Assembly: GCA_034667465.1 (NCBI GenBank)
Contig: JAXDJV010000024.1
Span: 62,001 to 126,000 of the forward strand
Length of the DNA stretch: 64,000 nt
Direction: 5' to 3'
Source of the DNA: JAOBAU01 sp034667465
Lineage (GTDB): Bacteria; Acidobacteriota; Thermoanaerobaculia; Gp7-AA8
Shown: positions 50,695 through 57,889 of the stretch, piece after piece
Position numbering within the stretch: position 1 is the stretch's first letter
Layout of the letters: each line of letters opens with the position of its first letter
Notes under the pieces: generated by a model
The model's input: only the letters and a program-made list of their open reading frames with translations
Database searches by the model: none
Told to the model about the DNA's origin: nothing
Translations under genes and position numbers: made by a program

Positions 50695-51372
50695 ATGAAC
50701 ATCCTTGCCGTGGTTGCCCATCCGGATGACGAAATCCTCGGCTGCGGCGCGACTCTCGCCCGTCTTCGCGCCGAGGGACATCATGTGTACACGGCGGTGC
50801 TGTGTGCGAATGCCGATGCGCGCGCGAACCGTCCTCCCGATCTCAATCGCTTCGCCGCGGAAGCCGCGGCGATGGTCGGCGTCGAGGAATCGGCGAACTA
50901 CGATTTCGAGAACATCCGCTTCAACTCCGTCCCGCACATCGAGATGGTGAAGAAGATCGAAGAAGCGATCGTGCGCTTCCGTCCCGACTGGATCTTCACC
51001 ATGCATCCGTCGGATCTCAACATCGATCACCGCGTCTGTCACGAAGCGACGATGGCCGCGATCATGCTCCCGCAGCGCGGCACGAGCGACATGCCTGTGA
51101 CGATGATCCGCAAAGTGTTTCTCTGCGAGGTGTTGTCGTCGACCGACTGGGCGCTGCCGACCGTGTCGCAGTTTCAGCCGAACGCATGGTTCGACGTCGA
51201 AGCGACGTTCGAGCAGAAGCTGCTCGCGCTCGCGCATTTCGAGGGGGCGATGAAACCGTTCCCGCATTCGCGCAGTCTGGAAAACGTGAAGCACCTCGCG
51301 CACGTGCGCGGCGCGCAGATCGGCGTGCCGCTCGCGGAAGCGTTCATGGTGGTGCGGGACGTGACGGTATAG
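50695..51372 (+). CDS. PIG-L family N-acetylglucosaminyl deacetylase
   Basis: 225 residues. The N-terminal MNILAVVAHPDDEILGCGAT holds the zinc/catalytic AHPDDE motif, and later MHPSDLNIDHR supplies the third zinc ligand. The family deacetylates N-acetyl sugars in glycolipid or small-molecule biosynthesis. In this cluster it would free an amino group on a sugar, which the formyltransferase two genes later could then modify. It sits between the TPR and sugar transferase genes with short gaps. The length is normal. Confidence 0.92.
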   Translation: MNILAVVAHPDDEILGCGATLARLRAEGHHVYTAVLCANADARANRPPDLNRFAAEAAAMVGVEESANYDFENIRFNSVPHIEMVKKIEEAIVRFRPDWIFTMHPSDLNIDHRVCHEATMAAIMLPQRGTSDMPVTMIRKVFLCEVLSSTDWALPTVSQFQPNAWFDVEATFEQKLLALAHFEGAMKPFPHSRSLENVKHLAHVRGAQIGVPLAEAFMVVRDVTV

Positions 51373-51374
51373 CG

Positions 51375-51989
51375 ATGCCGCGGACGTTCTACGCGCTGGC
51401 CGGCAAGCGACTCTTCGACCTGATCGTCGTGATTCCGTCGCTCGTCATCTGCGCGCCGTTCCTCGCACTGATCGCGCTGCTCATCCGCATCACGTCGCCC
51501 GGACCGGCGTTCTTTCGCCAGGAGCGCCTCGGCCGTCACGCCACCGTCTTTCAGGCGCTGAAGTTCCGGACCATGACGCACAAAGAACGCGTCCCCGACA
51601 CGATCGCGTTCAGCGGCAGCGCGTCGGAAGTGACGCTCGTCGGACGCTTTCTCCGCCGCTCGAAACTCGATGAGCTGCCGCAGCTGATCAACGTGCTGCG
51701 CGGCGAGATGTCGTTGATCGGGCCGCGTCCGCAACTGCCGATTCAGCTCGCGGAGTTCGACGACAACGCGAAACTGCGGCTGCTCGTGCGGCCGGGACTG
51801 AGCGGCATGGCGCAGACGCACGGCAACGTCGTGCTGACGTGGCCGGAGCGCTGGTTCTACGACGCCGAATACGTGCGCAATCTTTCGCTCGCGCTCGACC
51901 TGCGGCTGATCGCACGGACGTTCGGCGTGCTGCTGCACGGCGAAGAAAAGTACGTCGTCCATCCGGCGCTTGCGGAGTCGCGCTCATGA
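51375..51989 (+). CDS. initiating sugar-phosphate transferase (WcaJ/PglC-like)
   Basis: 204 residues: one N-terminal membrane segment (FDLIVVIPSLVICAPFLALIALL), then the bacterial sugar transferase motifs SPGPAFFRQERLGR, FQALKFRTM, SKLDELPQLINVLRGEMSLIGPRPQ and PGLSGMAQTHG. These enzymes move sugar-1-phosphate from a nucleotide sugar onto undecaprenyl phosphate at the inner membrane, the first step of repeat-unit assembly. It is the short (PglC-like) form lacking extra helices. The following formyltransferase gene overlaps its stop (ATGA). Confidence 0.94.
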   Translation: MPRTFYALAGKRLFDLIVVIPSLVICAPFLALIALLIRITSPGPAFFRQERLGRHATVFQALKFRTMTHKERVPDTIAFSGSASEVTLVGRFLRRSKLDELPQLINVLRGEMSLIGPRPQLPIQLAEFDDNAKLRLLVRPGLSGMAQTHGNVVLTWPERWFYDAEYVRNLSLALDLRLIARTFGVLLHGEEKYVVHPALAESRS

Positions 51990-52951
51990 CTCGCATTGTT
52001 CTGGCCGGGAGCGTCAGCTTCTCGGAGCGAACGCTCGCCGGTCTCGTGCGACACGGCGCGAACGTCGTCGGAGTGTTGGGGCTCGCGGAGTCAGCGTCGC
52101 AAAACGTCAGCGATTACGCGCGGCTCGACGTGATCGCGAAGGACGCCGGAATCGCGTATCTCGATTTCGTGAAGATCAACGACGCGGCGGTCGTCGCGCA
52201 GGTTCGCGAATGGCAGCCCGATCTGATGTTCGTCGTCGGGCTTTCGCAACTCGTGCACGGCGAGCTGATGTCGATCCCGCCGATGGGCTCGATCGGCTTT
52301 CACCCGACACGATTGCCGAAAGGCCGCGGACGCGCGCCGGTGGCCTGGCTGACGTACGACGGCACCAACGGCGCCGCGACGTTCTTCGTGCTCGAGAACG
52401 AAGCGGATGCCGGCGCGATCTTCGTGCAGGAACCGTTCGCAGTCGCGCGCGATGCGTACGCCGGCGATGTGATTCAGTCGGTGCGCGACGCCATCGATCG
52501 CGCGCTCGATCGCTGGCTGCCGTCGCTGATCGCAGGCGAGTCGAATCCGACGCCGCAGGACGAAAGCGCAGCGAGCTGGTTCGGAAAGCGCGCCGCGGAA
52601 GACGGGCTGATCGAGTGGTCGCAATCGGCGGATTCGATTCTGCGGCTCGTGCGAACCGCGTCGAAGCCGTATCCCGGCGCGTACACGTACGCGCGCGATC
52701 AGAAGCTGATCATCTGGCGTGCGCGTGTTGCCGATGTGCCGTTCCGCGGAGTCACCGGCCGCATCCTGCACGTCGCGGGCGGCGCGCCGCTCGTGCAGAC
52801 CGGCGACGGTTTGCTGTGGCTCGACGAGTACGAGCTTGCGGACGGAAGCGCGCCGCGGCTGCCGGTCGGGCTGAAGCTCGGCTACTCGGCCGAAGATGAG
52901 ATCGAGCGGCTCAAAGCGCGGATCCGCGCGCTGGAGCCCCCGTCATCCTGA
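51986..52951 (+). CDS. formyltransferase-family protein (sugar N-formyltransferase candidate)
   Basis: 321 residues. The N-terminal Rossmann domain has the formyltransferase core: VVGLSQLV, then GSIGFHPTRLPKGRGRAPVAW (His-x-Pro region) and FFVLENEADAGAIFVQEPF; the C-terminal domain is Fmt_C-like. The family uses N10-formyl-tetrahydrofolate to formylate methionyl-tRNA or the amino group of a nucleotide sugar. Being in a polysaccharide operon after a PIG-L deacetylase and a 4,6-dehydratase, sugar formylation is the better guess. The stop TGA (52949-52951) is part of the CATCCTGAG hairpin. Confidence 0.85.
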   Translation: MTRIVLAGSVSFSERTLAGLVRHGANVVGVLGLAESASQNVSDYARLDVIAKDAGIAYLDFVKINDAAVVAQVREWQPDLMFVVGLSQLVHGELMSIPPMGSIGFHPTRLPKGRGRAPVAWLTYDGTNGAATFFVLENEADAGAIFVQEPFAVARDAYAGDVIQSVRDAIDRALDRWLPSLIAGESNPTPQDESAASWFGKRAAEDGLIEWSQSADSILRLVRTASKPYPGAYTYARDQKLIIWRARVADVPFRGVTGRILHVAGGAPLVQTGDGLLWLDEYELADGSAPRLPVGLKLGYSAEDEIERLKARIRALEPPSS

Positions 52952-53030
52952 GCGTGAGCGAAGGATCCGGGCGGGTGGTGCGCGCAGCGAGTCCCTTCCA
53001 CCCGGATCCTTCGCTCACGCTCAGGATGAC
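52942..53030. repeat. CATCCTGAGCG-type hairpin repeat, copy 2
   Basis: Left arm GTCATCCTGAGCGTGAGCGA... and its near-perfect inverse at the right (about 30 bp, extending into CCGGGYGG inner arms) form a strong foldback. It lies between convergent genes and gives both stops: TGA at 52949-52951 (plus) and at 53023-53021 (minus). It likely acts as a bidirectional terminator. Confidence 0.85.
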
Positions 53031-53878
53031 GATGCGATCTCGCGGGCGATCCCTTCTTCGAACGACAGCGGCGCGTAGCCGAGGTCGCGGGCGGCGTCGC
53101 TGTAGTCGAATGCTTTGTTCTCGTTGAGGCGGCGAATCTGTTCGGCTTTTACGGGAAGGCGAACGCCGAATCTCTCGGCGAGTTGTAGCGGCGCGATGAC
53201 CGGCGCGACCGGCAGATGCAGTTTGCGCACGCGACGGCCGAGGAGATGCGCGGCGGTGTCGATCACCTCGTTGAACGTGAGTGGCGCGCGGCCGGCGATG
53301 TTGTACTCGCGACCGATGGCAACGTCGCGATCGAGCGCGAGGAGCACGGCGCGCGCGACGTCGTCGACGTAGACCGGCTGCTGCAAATGTTCGCCGCTGC
53401 CGATGACCGGCATCACCGGCCAGCGCCGCAGAAAACGGATCAGGCGGATCATGTTGCGATCGCGCTCGGTGCCGTAAATCATCGTCGGACGAACGATCGT
53501 GTAACGGAGCCCGCTGTCCCGAATGGCCTGTTCCGCTTCGATGCGAACGCTTTTCGTCTTCGCGTTGAGCGACGTGAAGATCGCGGTCGTGCTGATGAAG
53601 ATTGCGCGAGAAACGCCAGCGTTTCTCGCGGCAGCGGTGAGGCCGGGACCGTGACCGAATCCGATCGAGGCGGTGTTGAGCAGCACGTCGACGCCGTCGA
53701 GCGCGCGCGCGAGTGAATCGGCGTCGCCGAGATCGCCGCGTACGACCTCAACGCCGCGCAGTGACGCAACGTCGCTCGTGGCGCGGACGAGACAACGCGG
53801 AGCGATGCCGCGTTCGAGCAGCTGGGCGAGGAGATGCGAGCCGGTGAAGCCGGTCGCGCCGGTCAGAAGAATTTTCAC
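53021..53878 (-). CDS. NAD-dependent nucleotide-sugar epimerase/dehydratase
   Basis: 285 residues from a GTG start at 53878 that overlaps the glycosyltransferase stop (GTGA). An extended SDR: GATGFTGSHLLAQLL (glycine motif), VVRGDLGDADSL, NTASIGFGHGPG, ISTTAIFTSL, and IVRPTMIYGTERDRNMIRL. The usual YxxxK does not stand out, so its reaction is uncertain: an epimerase, reductase or dehydratase of a nucleotide sugar. It lies in the second, minus-strand half of the polysaccharide cluster. The stop comes from the CATCCTGAG repeat. Confidence 0.78.
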   Translation of the reverse strand: MKILLTGATGFTGSHLLAQLLERGIAPRCLVRATSDVASLRGVEVVRGDLGDADSLARALDGVDVLLNTASIGFGHGPGLTAAARNAGVSRAIFISTTAIFTSLNAKTKSVRIEAEQAIRDSGLRYTIVRPTMIYGTERDRNMIRLIRFLRRWPVMPVIGSGEHLQQPVYVDDVARAVLLALDRDVAIGREYNIAGRAPLTFNEVIDTAAHLLGRRVRKLHLPVAPVIAPLQLAERFGVRLPVKAEQIRRLNENKAFDYSDAARDLGYAPLSFEEGIAREIASSS

Positions 53879-55125
53879 CGGCGCCCTTTTTTGTAGTCGG
53901 CGATGGCGTCGTTCATCACTTCGCGATAGGTCGTGGCGAGCGCGCGCCGCGAGAAGCGATCGATGACGAACTGCCGTCCGCGCGCGCCCATCGACGCACG
54001 CTCTTCGGCGCTCAGCGACGCGAGCCGCTCGATGCCGTTCGCCAGCGTCTCGGCGTTCTCGGGCGCGACGACGATCGCGCCGCCGGAGTCTTCGAGAATG
54101 CGCGCCGCCTCCCCTTTCACAGCGCCGACGATCGGACGCTCCATCGAGAGAATCTCGAACATCTTCGACGGGATGAACGTCTCGAACAGCGGGATGTCGC
54201 GCAGCGGCACGAGGCAGGCGTCGGACATCGAATAGAAGGCTCGCACTTCTTCTTTGCCGACCGGCTCGAAGAAGGAGACGTTGGTCAGATTCTCGCGTGC
54301 GACGTGCGCGACAAGCTTCTCTTTGTCGGCCCCTTCGCCGACGAAGACGAAGCGGATGTCGCGGCGATCGCGCAGTCGCGTCGCGGCGTCGATGACGCTC
54401 GTCAGTCCCTGCGAGATTCCGTGCGCGCCGATGTAGAGCGCGACGAACTCGCCATCGAAGCCAAGCCGCCGGCGCAGCGCACGCCCTTCGCCGCGCTCGG
54501 TCCAGAAATCGACGTCGGCGCCGTTCGGGATCGTCCGCACTTTCCAGTCGGGGACGCCGCGCTCGATGAGGTTCTGCCGGAATGCTTCGGTCACCGCGAC
54601 GACGCGCGTCGCTTTGCGATAGAGCGACAGCTCGAGCTTTTCGAGCGCGGCGATGGCGTATTTGTTTTTCAGGATCCCGAGCTCGACGAACAGCGCGGGC
54701 CAGAGATCGCGCACTTCCATGACGAACGGCCGTTTTCGCGCGCGCGCAACGTGATCGGCCGCGATCGCAGCGAAGAACGTTGGTGAGGTGCCGATGAAGA
54801 CGTCGGGCGTCGTCTTCATCTTCAGGCGGCTGGCGACGATCGCCGACGGATGAAACGAGACGTGGCCGATCGTCTTTTTCACGAAGCCTTTGTTCGGCGT
54901 GATGTAGCTCCAGACGCGATGGACGTCGATGCCGTCGATGACCTCGTGCTGATAAGAGCGTTTGCGATAGCCGGGATAGAGCGTGCCGGTCGGATGATTC
55001 GGAAAGCAGGTGACGACCTGCACGGCGTCGCCGGCGCGCAGCCATTCGCGCGACAGATCGTGGATGCGCGCGGACGGCGCGCCGATCTCGGGGACAAAGT
55101 AGTGCGAGTAGTAAGCGATGTTCAT
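53875..55125 (-). CDS. GT4-family glycosyltransferase (WbuB-like)
   Basis: 416 residues of a two-Rossmann (GT-B) enzyme. The N-terminal MNIAYYSHYFVPEIGAPSAR, then FPNHPTGTLYPGY, is typical of WbuB/WcaI-like transferases; the C-terminal domain holds the GT4 signature FVGEGADKEKLVAHVA and EILSMERPIVGAVKGEAAR with the EX7E-type region. It adds a sugar, probably GalNAc or fucose-like, to an undecaprenyl-linked acceptor at the cytoplasmic face. Overlaps with the heparinase upstream and the epimerase downstream show one operon. Confidence 0.92.
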   Translation of the reverse strand: MNIAYYSHYFVPEIGAPSARIHDLSREWLRAGDAVQVVTCFPNHPTGTLYPGYRKRSYQHEVIDGIDVHRVWSYITPNKGFVKKTIGHVSFHPSAIVASRLKMKTTPDVFIGTSPTFFAAIAADHVARARKRPFVMEVRDLWPALFVELGILKNKYAIAALEKLELSLYRKATRVVAVTEAFRQNLIERGVPDWKVRTIPNGADVDFWTERGEGRALRRRLGFDGEFVALYIGAHGISQGLTSVIDAATRLRDRRDIRFVFVGEGADKEKLVAHVARENLTNVSFFEPVGKEEVRAFYSMSDACLVPLRDIPLFETFIPSKMFEILSMERPIVGAVKGEAARILEDSGGAIVVAPENAETLANGIERLASLSAEERASMGARGRQFVIDRFSRRALATTYREVMNDAIADYKKGRR

Positions 55126-56819
55126 TCGATGATCGGACTTCCGCTGCGCGGCAGGCGCAGCGTGACGCTGCCGGCGGTGACGATGAACGCGTCGCCATCG
55201 TCGCGCGTGTCGAGCGTGACGCCGTCGCGCAGCGCGAGAGCGTACACAAATCGCAGCGGCATTTCTCCTTCGGCGGTCAGCGTGAGGACGCGATTGGCGA
55301 CGCGCTCGCCGAAACGTTCGGAGTACCAGCCCTCCCCTTCCGACAAACGCGCGCCAGCGATGAGCAAGCGTGTCGTGGACAACTGCGCGTCGGGATGGAG
55401 ATGAATGCGGCTCTCCGCGCGCGTCCCGCCGCTGCCGGTCACTTCGTCGATGACGACGATCGCGACGCCGCGAAGATGCGCGATCGTGCGGCGATGAATC
55501 GCGGACGGCCGCAGTCGCGTGTAGCCGTCGTGCTCGCCCTGAATGACGCTCGCGTCAGCTGTGTTGAGCCAGACGACGTTGTGCGGCCGCGCGCGTCGAG
55601 CAACACGAAAGCTTCCCCACACTTCGGACTGATTCTCGCCGGCCACTTCGACCGTGTTGTGCGCGCGCGTCGAACGGAACCAGTCACGCCACTGGCCCGC
55701 TTCGTATTCGAAGACGCCGGAGTCGACGACGAGCGGCTTTCCGTCGAGCGTCAGCTCGTACGAAAACATGTCGGCGTGTGCGTGCGCCGGCAGATAGTCG
55801 GGACACGGTTTGCCAAAGTCGGCGATGAGAAAAACGCGGTCGTCGCGCATGATCGCGTAGCCGCTCGCGGCGAGGAACTCGCTCGTCCGCGGAGCTCGCG
55901 ATGTGAGTGTCGGGACATCGGTGAGTGTTGAGTCCTTGAAGAGCGGCAGACGATCGTTCGGGCCGAGGATTTTGTCGAGGAAGTCGAACATTCGCGCGAT
56001 CGCGTCGTCGAGCCAGCGCGGCACTTCGCGGTTGGCGCGGAGCAGTTCGGCGATCTCAACGAGGTCGCGCAACACGACGACGTGATACGACGGCGTTCGT
56101 TCGAAGTGTCCGCCATCGGCGAGAACCTGTTCGGCGACTTCTCTTTCGAGCATGCGCAGTCCGTCGCGCAGCCAGCGCGCGGCTTCGCCTCCTTCGAACA
56201 TGACGCCGCTCCGGATCAGCGCGCGGAGATTTTCGAGCAGGTGATTGCCGCGGACGTCGTGCTCGAGGTTCGCGAAGAGGAAACGCGCCTGGCCGTAAAT
56301 CGCTCGCGCGAGGTCGTCGCGAAACTCATCGGCGAGCGTGAAGGCATCGAGCGCGCGACACCAGTTCACGATGCGCAGCGAGACGGTGTACGGATGCCAC
56401 CCGTCGCCGGTCATCGTCGCGTTCTCGCGCAGCCACGAACGGACGAGTCGGCGGAACGTCTCGACATCATTTGCGGCCGCGAGATCGAGCGCGTAGTCGA
56501 AGTAGTGCAGGTGATAGCGGAAGAGACGGCTGACCGTCGGATCGTGCCATCGCGGCTCACCGTCGTACTTTGCTTCGACGCCGATGAAACGGAACGTCCC
56601 TGCTGCGATCGCACGTGCGTTGGCGAGACGCTCGGCCGACTCGGCGTCGTGCAGCGCTTGATGCGCGGCGACGCGCACATCGCGCGGCAGCTCGAAGCGC
56701 GGCTTCGTCGCTTTGCGCAGCGCCGACTTCGCCATCGCCACGACTCGCGCACGCTGCTGCGCGGGAGTGAGGTGGCGCGCGGTGTCGACGAGGAGCCGCA
56801 GGCGGCGCAGATCGATCAC
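55122..56819 (-). CDS. heparinase II/III-family protein
   Basis: 565 residues from a GTG start at 56819 that overlaps the wecB stop (GTGA). The N-terminal alpha/alpha-toroid part (about 60-330; HYLHYFDYALDL-like pattern, GNHLLENLRALI) and the C-terminal beta domain (about 360-560; HAHADMFSYELTLDGKPLVVDSG, STRAHNTVEVAG) match the heparinase II/III fold. Members cleave uronic-acid polysaccharides by beta-elimination; within exopolysaccharide clusters they trim or degrade the product during export. I see no signal peptide, so the cellular location is uncertain. Confidence 0.88.
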   Translation of the reverse strand: MIDLRRLRLLVDTARHLTPAQQRARVVAMAKSALRKATKPRFELPRDVRVAAHQALHDAESAERLANARAIAAGTFRFIGVEAKYDGEPRWHDPTVSRLFRYHLHYFDYALDLAAANDVETFRRLVRSWLRENATMTGDGWHPYTVSLRIVNWCRALDAFTLADEFRDDLARAIYGQARFLFANLEHDVRGNHLLENLRALIRSGVMFEGGEAARWLRDGLRMLEREVAEQVLADGGHFERTPSYHVVVLRDLVEIAELLRANREVPRWLDDAIARMFDFLDKILGPNDRLPLFKDSTLTDVPTLTSRAPRTSEFLAASGYAIMRDDRVFLIADFGKPCPDYLPAHAHADMFSYELTLDGKPLVVDSGVFEYEAGQWRDWFRSTRAHNTVEVAGENQSEVWGSFRVARRARPHNVVWLNTADASVIQGEHDGYTRLRPSAIHRRTIAHLRGVAIVVIDEVTGSGGTRAESRIHLHPDAQLSTTRLLIAGARLSEGEGWYSERFGERVANRVLTLTAEGEMPLRFVYALALRDGVTLDTRDDGDAFIVTAGSVTLRLPRSGSPIIE

Positions 56820-57889
56820 GACGTCAGCAGCACGTCGGCGATCCGCTCGGCGGCGCGTCCGTCCCACAGCTCGGGGATGGCACCGCGGCGTCCGCGGCCG
56901 GCCAGAATGTCGTCGACCGCCGCGCGCAATGCGCCGAGGTCGTTGCCGATCAGCGTGTTCGTACCGACCGCGATCGTCACCGGCCGTTCGGTGTTCGGCC
57001 GCATCGTCAGACATGGAACGCCGAGGAATGTGGTCTCTTCCTGCACGCCGCCGGAATCGGTGATGACCGCTGTTGCGTGCTGTTGCAGCGCGGTGAAATC
57101 GAGATAGCTGAGCGGTTCGGTGAGCCTGAACGTCGCCGGCGTTTGCACGTTCATCTTTCGCAGCGCTTCCGCGGTTCGCGGATGAACGGGAAAGAGCACC
57201 GGAATGCGCGCGCTGATCTCGGCGAGCGTTTCGACGATCGGCCGCAGCGTCGCCGGATCATCGACGTTCGACGGGCGATGCAGCGTCAGGAGGATGTAGC
57301 GATCGAGATCGAGCTCGCGCGACAGCTTCGGCCACCGCTCTTCGGCGCGTGGCAGCAGACGGACGAGCGTGTCGATCATGACGTTGCCGACGCGGCGAAT
57401 GCGCGAGGCGTTGACGCCTTCGCTGTGCAGGTTCTCGTCGCCGTCGGCGGATGGCGTCAGCAGCAGATCGCTGAGCGCGTCGGTGACGATGCGGTTGATC
57501 TCTTCCGGCATCGAGCGGTCGAACGAACGAAGTCCCGCTTCGACGTGCGCGATGCGAATGCGCAGCTTCGCGCAGACGAGCGCGGCGGCGACGGTCGAGT
57601 TGACGTCGCCGTAGACGAGCACCCAGTCGGGCCGCTGTTCGACGAGCAGCGGCTCGATCCGCTTCATCACTTCCGCCGTTTGCACGGTGTGCGAACCGCT
57701 GCCGACGTTGAGGTTCGCGTCGGGCTCCGGCAGTCCGAGCTCGGTGAAGAAAACGTCCGACATCGCGGCGTCGTAGTGCTGGCCGGTGTGCACGAGGAGC
57801 TGCTCGACGCCGCGCGCCGCGAGCGCGGCATGCACCGGCGCTGCCTTCATGAAGTTCGGACGCGCACCGACGACGTGCAGGATTTTCAA
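56816..57889 (-). CDS. wecB: UDP-N-acetylglucosamine 2-epimerase (non-hydrolysing)
   Basis: 357 residues from a TTG start at 57889-57887 with GGAGG four bases upstream; the start overlaps the stop of the oxidoreductase gene (TTGA). Motifs are ILHVVGARPNFMKAAPV, LVHTGQHYD, VYGDVNSTVA, HVEAGLRSFDRSMPEE, VFPVHPRTAEALR, DSGGVQEETTFLGVP and EVGTNTLIG-like VGTNTLIG. It interconverts UDP-GlcNAc and UDP-ManNAc. The product feeds ManNAc-type sugars into the polymer. It is in an operon with the bi-domain oxidoreductase, heparinase and glycosyltransferase. Confidence 0.96.
   Translation of the reverse strand: MKILHVVGARPNFMKAAPVHAALAARGVEQLLVHTGQHYDAAMSDVFFTELGLPEPDANLNVGSGSHTVQTAEVMKRIEPLLVEQRPDWVLVYGDVNSTVAAALVCAKLRIRIAHVEAGLRSFDRSMPEEINRIVTDALSDLLLTPSADGDENLHSEGVNASRIRRVGNVMIDTLVRLLPRAEERWPKLSRELDLDRYILLTLHRPSNVDDPATLRPIVETLAEISARIPVLFPVHPRTAEALRKMNVQTPATFRLTEPLSYLDFTALQQHATAVITDSGGVQEETTFLGVPCLTMRPNTERPVTIAVGTNTLIGNDLGALRAAVDDILAGRGRRGAIPELWDGRAAERIADVLLTS

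Noticed and set aside
53879..55249. Extended minus-strand frame joining the epimerase to upstream sequence
   Set aside because: The upstream part overlaps the glycosyltransferase gene in another frame and encodes Arg-rich nonsense; the GTG at 53878 is the real start.
55122..57014. Longer N-terminus for the heparinase-like protein
   Set aside because: The extension lies inside wecB and has no protein-like composition; the GTG at 56819 in the GTGA overlap fits the operon pattern.
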